A stretch of DNA of 64,000 nt from the NCBI GenBank assembly GCA_035236585.1, contig CP141137.1, positions 11,610,327 to 11,674,326 on the forward strand, read 5' to 3'. The notes beneath the pieces are model-generated. The model was given only the letters and a program-made list of their open reading frames with translations, ran no database searches and was not told where the DNA came from. Below, one piece after another: positions 22,218-35,664 of the stretch (position 1 is the stretch's first letter; each line of letters opens with the position of its first letter). This stretch comes from Warburgia ugandensis. Lineage: Eukaryota > Streptophyta > Magnoliopsida > Canellales > Canellaceae. The position numbers and the translations under genes were made by a program.

Positions 22218-23154
22218 AATAGACAAAAATCAAATGTAAAGAACAATAGGCAAAGGAAAAACGGCATTCTAAATCCAACTTCAAGAAACAGAGCACTGAC
22301 AAATAATCAAAGACATCACAAAAATAACTTCAGATGGCAAGTGAAGCAATCTAAAAGAGGAGAAGAAGCTTAGAAAGCAGAAATGGGAAATTTTCACTGT
22401 GTGGAGATGCAATTTTTTGAATTTTATGAAAAGAGACTTACAATGGAGGTGCTCAAACTCTCCTTAAGATTTGATGTGAATGTCACTATATAACCAAATT
22501 TCTATCCAAGAAGTAATACTGCTCAATGCAGATTAAAAATCTTCAAGGACAGTAGATGGAAAGGAGAGCACAATGTCCACAAATACAGTAAGGTGATATC
22601 AGAAACACTATCAACACAAACATGAGGATGCAAGGATACTTGTCAACTCCACAAGAAAGAAAGCTTGCACTCAAATGCAAGTGCCTTCTAATTCAAAATC
22701 TCAGAGCTCACAACTGTCTTACAAAGAAGCATTGATTTGATAGAGCTCTATTCATAACAGCCAGAAGAAAGAAGATCCATTGACCAAGGCTCCCGAAGAG
22801 CAGGCAAACAGGAATATACAGCTACTCGATCAAACTAAAAGGCTCAATTAGGAAGAAAATGATTTCAAAGTGTGGATTTAATAGGCATAGGATATTGAAA
22901 GGAATGGTCAAGACTTGGTTGGCAAGTAATCAAAAGGAAGTATTGTTCGTCCTCCCTGACTCTAAAGGTGAAAGGATTATACTTGTGGTGGAGGGAAGTT
23001 CATCCCATTTGGCATTTTCAGGCCCCCAATTGGAGTCCCTCACCATGGATGGAATGAATCCACTTTTCAAAAAAATTGGCAATTTCTTTGGGATTTCTCA
23101 TGGTCGAAAAAGCACTATTCTTTTGGTTCTGAAAACAGGAAAAAAACGAAAAAG
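22218..23154. other. Intergenic DNA, possible retroelement ORF1 remnant
   Basis: The frame from 22859 into the following SINE (first ~95 codons, ending before 23155) has a Trp- and Gly-containing composition loosely like a retroelement gag or LINE ORF1, but I cannot identify it. Otherwise AT-rich with no feature. Confidence 0.3.
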
Positions 23155-23336
23155 AAAAAAGGGCAGCCCTATGTACAAAGCTTCAGCCTATGCGGGGTCC
23201 GGGGAAGGGGCAGACCACAAGGGCCTATAGTACGCAGCCTTATCTTACATTTTTGCAAGAGGTTGTTTCCATGCTTTAAATCCGTGACCTCAAGGTTACA
23301 CGACAACAACTTTTACTGTTGCGCCAAGCTCCCCTT
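23155..23336 (-). mobile_element. Au-type SINE, copy h
   Basis: Near full-length minus-strand copy: GGGCAGCCCTATGTAC, GGGGTCCGGGGAAGGGGCAG, AGTACGCAGCCTTATCTTAC and CCGTGACCTCAAGGTTACACG, ending GCGCCAAGCTCCCCTT. Confidence 0.93.
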
Positions 23337-25487
23337 GGAAAACAACAAAATATGTTTTAAAAAAGGTATTTTGACAATCTACCCTCCATTTACAAAATGA
23401 AAATTGGAGTAAACTATAGCACTTTTGAATATATGTTGTCTCAAAATGGTTTTGAATTTACCCAAAGAATGCAAACATTGCATCAGCAACTCCAATGATT
23501 TTGATTCCATGGGAGGTCAAATAATTTGTCAAAAGATGGATTTTCCAAGTTAATAGTTAGTGACAATAATATCAAATTCAAATTGAAATATTGACTTACT
23601 TTTGTCCTCTTCGAGGGCCTCCAAGTTGGAATATTCAAATGATTGTTAATATTACCTCAAAATCTTCTAGAAATAGGAACAAAACTCCAGTGCAACACTT
23701 ACATGTGAAAACAATAGAGACTATAAAGAATGGTCACCAAAATTACAAAAAAGAAGAAGGGAAAGTTCTTGTCAAAGGTGGTAATGGAGGTGGATTCTTG
23801 TTATTTCTCTTAAGGAAATCAATAGCCTTCCATGTCCAGCCACTCTCTTGCAACAAATGCAGTAATGAAACCTCATCAACCATGATTAATGGAGATAAAT
23901 AAATTATTCTAACATTTTGAGGTTCAAGAAGGTTCACAGAAAGGAATTGGTTTATAATTCATATTCAAATACAATGCAATCATTCTGAAGTTGTTACAAT
24001 AGAGCAATTGAAGAATCAGTACTAGGGTTGAAGATCAATTGAAAGGAACTTTATTAGACATAGAGTAGTAGAAGATGATGCCGCACGGGATGCATATTTG
24101 CAAACAAAGATGCTTTGAATTCTTTTTGAATCTAGTTTTTCTTGTTTGCTTCTTTCATTTCATCCATAATATATAGCTATAACATGTTCCAACTATTGCA
24201 TAATTCTAGGTAAATCTAGAAGTTGGCATCTATAAGTGAAATACAATGCCTCGTCAACTAAAGTTAGAGATTTATCTTTGGCTGTGATTGATTTGCCTTA
24301 TATCATAACAGTTTTCTACTTATGTTAGTTTAGAATGAGTTTATGCATAAACTTTATTCAAATAATAGTGCAAAATTAAAACAGATTCATGTGTTTGCAT
24401 TTTACCTTAATTGAAGTGAGTTTTATGTGTTTAGCCATGAAAGTTAAGAGATATGATGACCTAATTCATGTTTTCTTGAATATCTCTCAAACTAGTTTCA
24501 GATTGGCTAGTATTCTATCAATTAGTAACCCAAGGTTTTAAAATTTTATTAGAGAGAGATCTACTAAGCAAAAAGACTATGGATGTGAGATGTGTGAGGG
24601 GATTTCTCCATATTACTATGTCTCTAAAGTCAATAATTTTATATGAGAAAATACTCAACTCAATCACTTGCGACTATTACTCTTGAATTTTCTTTGAAGG
24701 TCATGTTGTAGAAGTACTCAAATCTGTGATCAATTTCAAAGTTTCATCGTAAATGTAATTGGTTACTTTCAATTACATGAATCAATAGTTCAAATTGATT
24801 CAAAGATGGGCATTTTCCTTTGATATATGAACTTTTCTCACCATCTCCCTATCTAAAGTAGATCTAATTTTCTATTCACTAGTGGGTTTTGTATAGTCTA
24901 GGGAGGACCACTAGGGCCCCTCTTTTCTCAAGAATCCATCCAACTATTCATCCATGGAGGCTTAAGTAGGAGGGATCATTGTATATCAAGAATAACCAAA
25001 TTCCAATTGTATGTACTTCCATGGTGCCCTTTTTTTTTTCAATTATGAAGCATGGTTAAGTGTTCCTACTCACATTGGACCCAGTGCCCATGTGGTTTGG
25101 CCAATTGCGAGTCAAGAAATATCAAATGGTCCTTATATATCAAATTAACATTCAAAATATGATCAAAAGAAAAATGATCTATTTGATGGGACTTCTTCCT
25201 ATACCTATGAATTTTATTGGAGCTATAAATGATACATTGCAAGATTCATTTTGATCTTCCAATATCAACGTTGTTTATTTTTCTTTGAACATATTAAAAA
25301 TAGGTCAATCAACTTCACTTTAGTTTGAAACAAAACTTAAACCTAATTATAATCTAGTTTTAAAATGATATTCATAAAGCTTTCTGTCAAGAATAGTTGA
25401 GAAGAATTGATACTATAATTATTCATTTTGGCTCTAAGAATAAGAACACAAAAAAAAAGGCATTTTCTTATGTAGCCTAGGAAGTAC

Positions 25488-25491
<4 letters not shown>
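23337..25491. other. AT-rich intergenic DNA
   Basis: No gene recognised. The sequence near 24741-24860 recurs, diverged, near 28854-29020 (ATCGTAAATGTAATTGGTTAC against GTCGTAAACTTAATTGGTTAC), which could be a pair of old long terminal repeats or a dispersed repeat. Confidence 0.4.

Positions 25492-25532
<41 letters not shown>
25492..25532. repeat. (GA)n microsatellite
   Basis: About 20 GA units, directly left of the fold-back element. Confidence 0.97.
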
Positions 25533-25535
<3 letters not shown>

Positions 25536-25708
25536 TGGTCATTTTAGCTATTTAATGCAGGTGTAAAGTGCAGGTGACATGTGATTAGTTGAAAAAAAGT
25601 CAAAAGCAACCATTTCCTCTAACTTTTTTTGCTTCTGACTTTTTTCCAGCCAATCACATGTCACATACACTTTACACTTGCATTAAATAGCTAAAATTAA
25701 CACCCTTC
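25533..25708. mobile_element. Fold-back MITE, ~176 bp
   Basis: Two ~75-bp arms (25533-25607 and 25629-25708) are imperfect reverse complements; both arms hold ATTTTAGCTATTTAATGCA (in one orientation), GTGTAAAGTG and GACATGTGATT. The loop is about 20-25 bp. No coding capacity, so a non-autonomous fold-back or MITE. It is bordered by (GA)n and (AT)n tracts, which hide any target-site duplication. Confidence 0.85.
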
Positions 25709-25711
25709 ATA

Positions 25712-25734
25712 TAATATATATATATATATATATA
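25712..25734. repeat. (AT)n microsatellite
   Basis: About 11 AT units to the right of the fold-back element. Confidence 0.95.
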
Positions 25735-28700
25735 TAGTTCAGATTTTCCTTCTCCATTCTTCATGACTCTGACATGTATACTAAACAAAAGGGTAAGGCA
25801 CTTACCTTCTCCATTCTTCATGACACTTTTGCCATTACTAGCTTTCTCATTTCTTTGAGCCTTCAAAAAAATTTCTTCTATTTTATTTTTTGACCCTATT
25901 TATTTGTATCTTCTCTAGCTCAATTGCCTTTAAGTTTAACTACTCTCCTCTTTGCTTTATGAGTTTGACTATTAATCTTCTATACTACAAATTAACTCAA
26001 ATTTAGATAACCACTTCCATACTTCTTTCCATTAGGAGTATGACCACCAAACACAACACTTTTCCCATTTAAAGAAAAAGACATTGTTTAGGCCCACATG
26101 GGAAGATTTGTCCATTCATCTAAGTATAGGTTGAGAGATAGGTTAGATTTTCCATCACTAATTAACTGTTGGAGCCTATATGTACTTTTAGTGGTTTATG
26201 TAAGTTTACATATTTGTTCAATCCAATATATATTTTTATATTCTATAGTCACTTCCTCCTATTTCAAATTTATATGACAGTTAATATTGTAATATATTGA
26301 CTGTCTTGGGTTGCATTTTAATTTGCAACTTGTTCTCAAGTATCATAGGAAATTTTCTATTAAAGTATGTAGATAACATTCTTTTAGGCGCATAGTAGTT
26401 GCATGCTCTTCAATGACTCACAAACCCATCCTACTTATTGCTAGCCTATTATCTAAATAGGACCCACATTTTCGAAGATTGGAAAAATCTATAGTCATGT
26501 TTGCTTCCTAGGTGATCTATATACGAAAATCTTATTCATGCATAATTCTAACATATGCTTCTTTAAGTTGAAAAATGTATGGTAGATCTATTTATCTTTC
26601 ATTTTAAAATACAAGAAAAAGTGGCTAAGCTAATGCAATAGATGAAAATTTTGGTACACAACTTATTTGTTATGTGGTTAGCATTGTGAATGTATAAAGT
26701 CTTCTAGAAGGTGAGTAGGTTGGAGTTATAACTTGCCAAAGAGTGGGATGAAGGTCAAGCCAATTAGAAAAGGGTGTGCAAATATCAGGCACCTTCTTTC
26801 CATTATACTAGTAGAACATGTGCACAGCCACATGTGAGATTAGGAAACGGCCCTTTTTCATTTTTGGGATATAATGCCGTCAATAAAGTCTGTTAGAACA
26901 ATATATATTTAGTAAGTATTTTCAATAATAGTTTTCTACCTAAAAGCATCATTTGAGAATATTTAACACTTTTGGCATGTCTATTGCCAATCTATAATAG
27001 CTGTTGTAGTGTGCATGCCTCAATTTTCATTTTGAGATATTCTTTTACCTATATAAGATGCCCCTCAATTTACCCCTTTCATCTATTTTTATTCTTGCCA
27101 AAACCAATGCTCTCTACTCTGTCCCTCATATTCATCTCTACTCAAGTCCCTTTTGCCATCTACAAAAACCATGATCGTCATAGCTCTTGAGACTTGGCAA
27201 AGTTTCTTTATTAATAGTACTTGTAATGATTTAGACCAATAGATGGAGCTTCTGAAGAATTTCAAAATAAGTGGCATAGGAAAAAAGGGGCACTGTTCAT
27301 ATATGCATGTGCCTAATGTTCTAAGTTTTACTGAAAGGATTAACAATATAAACTTGATACATAGTTATCTTATTCGTTTTTTTCTTTAAAAAAGAAAAAA
27401 TCAAATCAAATTCACATGATTTTCATATTCTCATATTTCAGTCATGGCACTCTTCTACTTATTTTTGAACCATTTGATTCATTGCTATTTGTTGAATGCT
27501 AGTATAGTAGCAAAAGGTATTAACAACTAGCAAGAAATGTAAATGTTTCTCTTCACTAAATAGAAATTATATGATGGTTATTTAATCCCAAAGCAACCTG
27601 CATGCCTAAAAGTACAAGTGTGCTGAAGACTTTTGGTGAGCAAAACCATTAATCTATTCTTCCCCTTTCATAGAGGGGATATGCCCAAATATAATTCTCA
27701 AGCATTGGATCAGTCTAACCCTTTGCTCACTCCATATTCTATGTCACTGTTATTGAACTTTATGGATGATCTTGTTTACTCGCCAACATAATAAGTTCCT
27801 CGGATCCTCCATATGGAGAAAACTTGATGGGCAATGACCTAACTAACATAGGATTTAGGAGGTGAATAGTCTATATCACCAAACATATAGCCCTATACTT
27901 TCAGCCGCATGTGTATTTTGTCACAGCCGATCCTCGTATAAAAACTACTCATAGTCAAGCTTAAAGGGTAAAACCTTAGCTTTTGATGCTCTAGTTTAAC
28001 AAAAAATAATTCAAATGCTCTTATGTTTTGAAATGTGTATTGAAGTATAAATTTGCCAAACTAAACTCATTTCACTACGGGTTGTCAAAATATCAATTAG
28101 TATCTATAAAACAAGTTAAAAAAATCCAAGTTTTAAAAGTTATTTCTACTTCATAATAGTGCTTTTTCTCACTTGATTTCCAAACTTTTAAGAAAATGTT
28201 TCGAGAATTTTCCAAACATTTGCTTTGCAGATTTATTCATGAATTTGAATTTTTTAATAATAGGAAAAAATGGGGAAAAAAAATCTCTTAACAAAAAATG
28301 CATTTCAGTTTATCATTTCTTAGTAAGCCAATATAGTCCAGTTGTTAGGCAGAGGCGCCTCTTTCATAAGTAGGCCACCGATTTGATGTGGTGCATCACA
28401 TCCCTTTAGGGCCTGTCAAAAAGGTGTTTGTACATGGAGGGGGAGCACCTTAAGGATACGTTTGGGAAGAGTGTATATATGAGGACATGTATAAGGGTGT
28501 TTATATGCTGAGGGGGGGTCCTCGATCAGTTCATTTTTTGTCGTCGATACTTGTGTATCCTTCCTTTACTACCATAGGATAACAGTGGTTGGGACTTAGG
28601 AATGTCCAGTGAAGTTGACTTTTCGGTTCATGGCCTTTGTAAGATATGTGCCAAAGATGGATCTTTTGGATAACCAAACACGGAACTAAGCTCCCATATT

Positions 28701-30308
28701 TGCTTACAATGGCCTTTTAAGGTCATGTTCTATTTAATTATATGCATAGTCTATATCTAACAGCTCATTTACTGCTTGTGTAATAACTTTCACTTATTTC
28801 TTCGGATATCTTTTCATTTTTCAGGAACGCAACAATCAATAATCGATTTCTAGGTTTCGTCGTAAACTTAATTGGTTACTTTTATCATGTAAATCAATAG
28901 CTTAAACTGCACTCAAAGGTAGGGAGTTTTTCATTGATATAAGAACTTTTATACCACAAACAATGGTATCTCCAATTATAGCCCCTTTCAGATGTAAAAT
29001 ATATCTCTTCTCACCATCCCCATAGTGTATGAGACAAATGTATGCATTTCGATTAGGGTCATATTCTATGGTTATGATTATACCATATATGCCTTTTTCA
29101 TTCTGACTAAAATTGATTTTACAGTATACATGCTCATGACGTCCCCCTATGTGCCTTGTGGTAATGATTCATCTGGCATTACGACCTTTACAACAACAAT
29201 ACTGTTCATAGATCAAATTATTTCGTAGATTGGATTTTACTTCATTGTCTATGACTTTCATTGCGCGTGCTCGGGATAAAAGTTTTGTATAAATATATCT
29301 CCGTGCTATTGAGTATTTTTATTTAAGCTTAAAGCAATGCAAAATATTACTTCTGCTGGAGCAAGTCAAAATCTAATCGCTGCTATGTTTTAATGGTGCA
29401 TGAGGATTTGAGCAGCAGCAGCCACATGCTCAAGGGGTTTTGCTACTCCAAGTTCCCTCCCCGTTAGAAATTTTTTTCTCCTGTATAACTATTCAACCGA
29501 ATCTTCCACTCGCTTCCCTCCTGCTACTTACTGGCCAATATGCTCTTCTCGAACAACATCTGAATACAGTTAGGTTTTTGACTGAAACGGTATTTGAAGT
29601 GTTAAACGTACCATTTTTTGTAACCAATAAGACATGTATGAGAATACGATCTAGTACGGAAGGGCATTTACACCACCAGTGTTAACCATGTGTATGGGGA
29701 ATTCACTAGTGGGGATGATTATCTATCAAACCTAGCACTAAGGAATAGAATGAGTGCATATTTGTTTAGTCTCATACAAGCAAGAACTTCAATGCACATA
29801 ACTCGTACATTCCCCTAATCTAATCTTGGGTTAAGAGGGAAAGCAGCAACTCGAACCTACAATCAAGCATATTTTGAGTACACATGATGTTGTCTGCAGC
29901 CGCTAGATGTCATTGGCATTTAAGGTTGGTCCCTTCCTACGTACTTCCATTTCTTTTAGTGATATATGCACCCTTTGTTTTTCTCGTGAGACTCTCTGTC
30001 AATTACACAAACAGCTATAATTTCAGGTTGACCCATATTTCTAAAGTTCTAAACCATTCCAAAATTTCTTTACTTAGATGGGCCATGCTTCAAAATTTTC
30101 ATCCAATGGGCAATCCTATTCTGTCTTCTTAAGTTGAAAAGTGCAGAGTAAAAATTTTACCATCCATTTTACAACTAGAAGCAGCAATTACTAGGATCAC
30201 CAAATGGATGAAAATTTTGGAGCATACCCATGTAAGCTTAGGATAACATTGTGAACAGTTTCGGTATTTAGAAATATGGATCCACGTGAAGTTATAATTG
30301 TCTGTACC
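25735..30308. other. AT-rich intergenic DNA, 4.6 kb, no gene recognised
   Basis: Only short frames without domains. Weak tRNA-like A-box sequence (AGTCCAGTTGTTAGGCAGAGG) occurs near 28335. The diverged repeat of the 24.7-kb segment lies near 28854-29020. Confidence 0.45.
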
Positions 30309-30324
30309 ATTTTATTGAGAGGCT

Positions 30325-30489
30325 AGAAGAGAACCTTGGTGCAACAGTTGACTTGTCGTTATGTGCAGGCCACGAGTTCGAGGCATAGATACAGCCTCAT
30401 GTTAGAATGCAAAGTAACGCTGTCTACTATAGACCCTTTGTACCCGGCATACGCAGGTGCTACTAGGCTACTCTCTTTTTTCATGTTCT
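30325..30489 (+). mobile_element. Au-type SINE, copy i, diverged, with 16-bp target-site duplication
   Basis: GAACCTTGGTGCAACAGTTG, GCCACGAGTTCGAGGC (B box), ACAGCCTCATGTTAGAATGC and CTGTCTACTATAGACCC follow Au order; the 3' end is degraded. ATTTTATTGAGAGGCT (30309-30324) and ATTTTATTGAGAAGCT (30490-30505) flank it with one mismatch. Confidence 0.9.
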
Positions 30490-30505
30490 ATTTTATTGAG
30501 AAGCT

Positions 30506-31503
30506 CATTGGGATATAGTTACAGAAGGAAACGAAATCTAGACTCCCATGTTTGCGGCTGCGTCTTTATAGCATTGGCTAGGTAACCCTTTCTGGGCAGC
30601 CTTTTCAGAGGCTGCCCATTCTAAGACTCGAATTCAGGCCACAGATCCGCTTTGGTATTAAATGTTGTAAACCTGATTATATTCCTGTGAACCTTGAGGT
30701 GATAAGAAGGGAAAAGCTAAATTTTTAACTCAGACCATAATAGACCATCATGTTCCTTGCACAATTTACCAACCACCGTTCTTTGAAGGTTCTCACTCCG
30801 GTTCTTCAGGCAGCTGTTTCCATAAGCCCCACCCTTATGGGAGCTCTCAATCTAGCCTTTTTTTTCCTAGGTGAAACTGAAGTCACCAGAGGGGAGATGG
30901 GCCGTTGGCTGCAATGCTTGTCTTCTGTTATAGTCCTAGTCAAGAAGTTGGCAATTTTTGCCTGAAGTCTCAAAGTAATGTGGCAGGTGATACTTAAATG
31001 GGTTCTTCCCTTTACCGTCATGGATCATCTAATGCAATGGTCAGTGCCTAAGCTTAATTTACTGCCATGGATAATCTAATGCAATGGTCAATACCCAAGC
31101 TTAACAAACGAGGTAGCACATTATTGCAGCGTACATTCAGGTGAGCAGCAAGTTGGTCCTCAATATTGTCGGAATTCAGAAATTACTCGATTGAAGAACT
31201 CCGGAAATGAGAGGAGATATCAGCCATTGGGAAAAAAAAGAAGTGATAAAGCAACAGAAAAATCAAGATGGAAGCCTCCTCCTCCAGGTTCTTAAGACTC
31301 AGTTTTGAAAGGGCTGAACAGCCACCTTCGATTATGCCAATCCAATAGGTTGGGCTGACTCCAAATAAGCCAAGATTAGATTCATCCTCCATGGAATTTT
31401 GACATGTAAAACGCATTCTCCTAAGCTGCTCATTATCGAAGGAGATTCTTTAAATGTTATCCCTTAGATGCAAGACAAAGATACGCCCCCATTTCGATTT
31501 TAG
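30506..31503. other. Intergenic DNA with a 47-bp-period duplication
   Basis: At 31019-31105 ATGGAT(C/A)ATCTAATGCAATGG and AAGCTTAA recur at a 47-bp period. Otherwise nothing recognised. Confidence 0.5.
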
Positions 31504-31657
31504 CACATCCATGATATAATTGAGCTCTGGATGGAAAACCGAGATGTTCAATTTGAGCATTCTCTTCTACCTGCTGATAAACTGGCCGATAGCTTGGCCA
31601 GAGAAGGTGTTGTATTAGAGTCGTTGAGAACACTCTTCCATCTGCTAATGGATTAAC
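31504..31657 (+). pseudogene. L1 LINE ORF2 relic: end of RNase H domain
   Basis: This frame encodes a LPADKLADSLAREGV motif preceded by HDIIELW. It fits the closing part of the RNase H domain (plant LINE RVT_3 type, usual motif RExNxxADxLAxxG). Upstream sequence is not open. A T-rich segment and AATAAAG (31829) follow. It is a short decayed relic. Confidence 0.72.
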
Positions 31658-32436
31658 CGGTAACGTAGCTACTGTACGTTTTTGCATTAGTCATTGAGAA
31701 CACGATGATTCAATCATTTGAGGCTTCATTTCTTTCTTCTTCTTCTCTTTTTCTTTTCTTTGATGGTGGTATTTTGATCATCTACGTCCCATTGTACTGC
31801 CTCGGGAAGGGCTATCCTTTTCTTAGTCAATAAAGTCTACCTTTTTTCCCAAGATGTGTCTCACTGTTCAACAGGGAAGAAGATATTCAGAATTTAAATA
31901 ACAGGCATGTCCTTCAAAATGCATGCTAGTACGGAGTAAGCGGCATTTATAGGGAAAAGTTGAAACTAGGAAGCAAACAGTAGAAACCGCGCAACAACCA
32001 ACAAGCAACTTTCTGGGAAGAAATGATGCATGTCAACGATGCTGAAGCCATGGAGTTAGATGCTTCTAATAATCACTTAAAGAAATTCAATGAATGAAGC
32101 AGGTAAAGGATTTAAGTACATAAACAAGAAAAAAGATGAAGATGAGGATGAAGATTTTTAATATTCTTCCATTTCTTTATTTTTAATATTCTTCAAGTTC
32201 ACTAATGCCGGTCCCAAGCCCCAAATGAAAAAGGAGAAGGGTCTTGCGTCATGTGTCAGCAAGCAAGAAAGAAGCTGAGGATGATTTTGTTATTTCTTTT
32301 CTACTTGCAAATGAATATGCATTTGTATATTAGTTTGTAAGTAAAAAATGAAAATCATCTCTAGTTTTTTAAAAGTATAACAACCCTAACATGATATGAA
32401 TCGAATACTGACATTTCCTCAAGCTAAAGTGTCTCC
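31658..32436. other. Intergenic DNA downstream of the LINE relic
   Basis: AT-rich, with no recognised gene. GATGAAGATGAGGATGAAG near 32135 is a simple repeat. Confidence 0.45.
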
Positions 32437-35415
32437 TATAAGTGACGTGTTGCATCAGATCCCGGGTGTAGTGAAAAATGGACAAGGGTTGCTAGGGCAT
32501 TCCCTAAGAAGCAACGCTCTACATCGGATCCTGAGTGTAGTAGAAAATGGGCAAGGGCCCTGGTGCACGAAGCTCCCTCCTATGTGGGGTTTGTGGAATG
32601 GGCGGACCACAAGGGCTTCTAGTAGGCAGCCTTACCTTGTATTTTTACAAGAGGCTGTTTCCATGCCTTGAACCCATGACCTCAAGGTCACATGACGACA
32701 ACTTTTACCATTGTGCCAAGGCTCCCCTTCTCCTTAAGAAGCGACGTGTTAGATCAAAACCCAACTACAGTGAAAAGTGGGCATGAGTTCATGCTATGGA
32801 GGGCGAGAAGTGCACAAGTAAATACGGTATATTACGAGCATAAGATTCATATCGCCACATGGAATATATGAACATTGATAAGTAAGAGTTTGGAATTAGT
32901 AGAGACGATAAAATGTAGAATAGTCAACATCGCTTGTATCTAAGAAACTAAGTAGAAAGGGACTAAAACTAGAGAAATCGATGGGTATAAACTCTAATAG
33001 TCAGAAAAAGTAATAACAAAAATGACATAAGAATAATAGTGAATAAAGAATTAAAGAATAAAGTTGTGGATGTTAAAAGAACTAGTGATAGAATTATAAT
33101 AATAAAACTTGTTCTAGGAGAGTAGATCATAAATGTTATAAGTGCATACGAACCACAAGTAGGGTTAAAAGATATAATTAAGAAATAGTTTTGGGAAGAT
33201 ATGAATAGAGTCATGGAAGAAATTCCCAATAATGACGAGATATTTATAGAAGCAATCTTAAATGGTCATGTAAGAAAAGAAAAGGAAGGATATGATAGTA
33301 CATGAAGGGTATGATATAGGAGAACAAAATAAAATGAGAAAAACTATTCTCAATTTTGCTTTGTCATATAACCTGGTCATTGTCAATACATTTTTTAAAA
33401 AGAGAGATGAATACTTAAATAACCTTTAAAAGCGGACTTCATAAAAGTCAAATAAACACCATGTGGACTAATATGACTGAGTCCACTTAGAAAGTGGCAA
33501 AAGATGTCTTAGAAGTATCTAAAGGTAAAATACAATTATGGAAACATGGTGGAGTGAAACAGTGCAAAAAGTTTATTAAAGAAAGGAAGGTGTGTTTTAA
33601 AGCACGGTAGAAGAAAAAAAAATAATGAAAACTATGAACAGTATAAGAATGTTAAAAAGGTTATTAAGAGAATAATAAATAAGGCTAAACTTAAGGCATA
33701 TGATGACCTCTATAGTAAGCTAGAACCAAGAGAAGGTGAAAAAAATGTTTAAATTTGCAAAAATAAGACAACAGAAGGGTAAGGACTTAGATCATGTTAA
33801 GTGCATTAAAAGTGGTGATCAAAGGGTACTAGTCAAAGATGATGAGATCAAACAGAGGTGGGAAACTTACTTTTAAAATTTGTTAAATGACAATGGCTTT
33901 GAGAACATAGAGATTGAAAATGTTGGAAACCTAAATAACATTAGACATTATAGATATGAACATAGGATTAGAATACCTAAAGTGAAAGAGGCCTTGAAAA
34001 ATATAAAATCAAGAAAAGCCATGGGACCCAATGGTATACCAATAGAGATTTGAAAACATATGAGAGATATTGGAGTAGTTTGGTTAACTAAGTTGTTTAA
34101 CAAGATTATAAAATCAAAGAAAATGCCGGATTAATGGAGGAAAAGCTCTATTTTACCAATTTATAAGAATAAAGGAGACATACAAAGATGCACTAATTAT
34201 TAGGGAATCAAACTTATTAGCCACACCATGAAACTTTTTAAAAGAATGATTGAGAAGAGGAAATCTCATGAGACAAGTGTATCAGAGAACCAATTTGGTT
34301 TCATGCTTGGGAGGTCTACTATAAAAGCTATTTTCTTATTAAGATAATTGATAGAAAAATATAGGGAGAGGAGGAAAGACCTCTAGAGAAAGCTTATGAT
34401 AGAATTCCTAGAGAGTTAATATAAAGGATGTTGGAAGAGAGGGATTTTGTGGTAGCATATATACATAATTAAGGATATGTATGAGGGAGTGGTAACAAAT
34501 GTTAAGACTAATAATGGTGAGACCGATCATTTTCCTGTCACTGTAGGATTGCACCAAGAATTAACATTGAGCCTGTACCTTTTCATATTGGTTATGGATG
34601 AGTTAACAAAACATCTGCACGAGGAGGTTCCATAGTACATGCTATTTGCAATTATATAGTCTTACTTAATGAGACAAGGGAGAGTGTAAACACAAAGTTA
34701 AGAGTTATGGAAAGAAGCATTAGAAACTAAAGGATTTAAAATCAGCCGAATTAAGATAGAACATATGGAATGCAATTTTAACAAGAAGAGTAGGAGTAGA
34801 ACACCAGTTAAGATTAATAACCAAAAAGCCCACGTAAAAGACCACTTTCGGTACTTAGGATCAATGATTCATGAGAGTAGAGAGATTGAAAGGGAGGTTA
34901 CCTAGAGAATCCAAGCGGGTTAGAACAAATGGAGATGTGCATATGGAGTTTTGTGTGATCGACAGGTGTCATTCAAACTAAAAGAAAATTTCTATAGGAT
35001 GGCCATAAGGCTGGCCATACTCTATGGATTAAAGTATTGGGCAATTAAGGAACATCATGTTCATAGGATAAGTGTTATGGAAAGAGGATGTTGAGATGGA
35101 TGAATGGTAAGACAAGAAAGGATAGAATTAGGAATGAAAACATTAGAGGAAACTTAGGGGTAATAAGAAGAGAGAGATTAGACTTAGATGGTTTGGGCAT
35201 GTCCAAAGGAGATCGAAAACAGCACCGGTTAGGAGTAAGGCAATGCAAGTACAAGATTCTAAAAGGGCAAGGGAAAGGCCCAAAAGAACATGGATAGAAG
35301 TTGTGAGAAAAGATTTAAAAACTTTGGGACTAAATGAAGCCATAGTACTTGATAGAGAGGAATGGAGGAATAGGATTCATGTGGCCAGGGATAAGGTCTT
35401 GATGATGACAATAAA
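32437..35415 (+). mobile_element. RTE-clade LINE, long decayed copy 1
   Basis: The 5' region has three related ~69-bp units (near 32441, 32510 and, after a nested SINE, 32740), each with a GACG/AACG start and a TGAAAA/GAAAATGG(G)CA end. Endonuclease domain remnants follow (IATWNI at ~32851 and an ALSYNLVIVNT stretch near 33360). The reverse transcriptase region (RKAMGPNGIP near 34015) follows, and the 3' end is GATAAGGTCTTGATGATG. It carries many stops. Compared with copy 2 it lacks ~250 bp near 33455 (joined at GTCAAATA). No target-site duplication is clear. It lies 250 bp downstream of the hydrolase stop, in opposite orientation. Confidence 0.92.
32555..32730 (-). mobile_element. Au-type SINE, copy j, nested inside RTE copy 1
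   Basis: Minus-strand copy: CCCTGGTGCACGAAGCTCCC, GGCGGACCACAAGGGC, CAGCCTTACCTTG, GACCTCAAGGTCACATGACG and GCCAAGGCTCCCCTT. It splits the tandem 5' units of the RTE, so it inserted after the RTE. Confidence 0.92.
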
Positions 35416-35664
35416 TGGACTGATTGAAAAATGATTTCACTAATAAACAGGAGTTATTTACAGCAATATTAGATTGAAGGACAGCTTTCATGAATATTAT
35501 GAGTGTCTTTACTCCTGATAACCCACCTAGTTACAATAACAATGTTAGAACCACCTATCCCTGTTTTTCCTTGTATACCTGAAGAAGTAAGACCCTTCAT
35601 GGCAGTCAATCTGGGGCACTTTTCAATATGTCAAAACCAAGCCATCTCTATTCACATGGATTTA
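35416..35664 (-). other. Probable 3' UTR of the alpha/beta hydrolase gene
   Basis: Sequence between the hydrolase stop codon (35665) and the RTE end; no feature seen. Confidence 0.4.
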
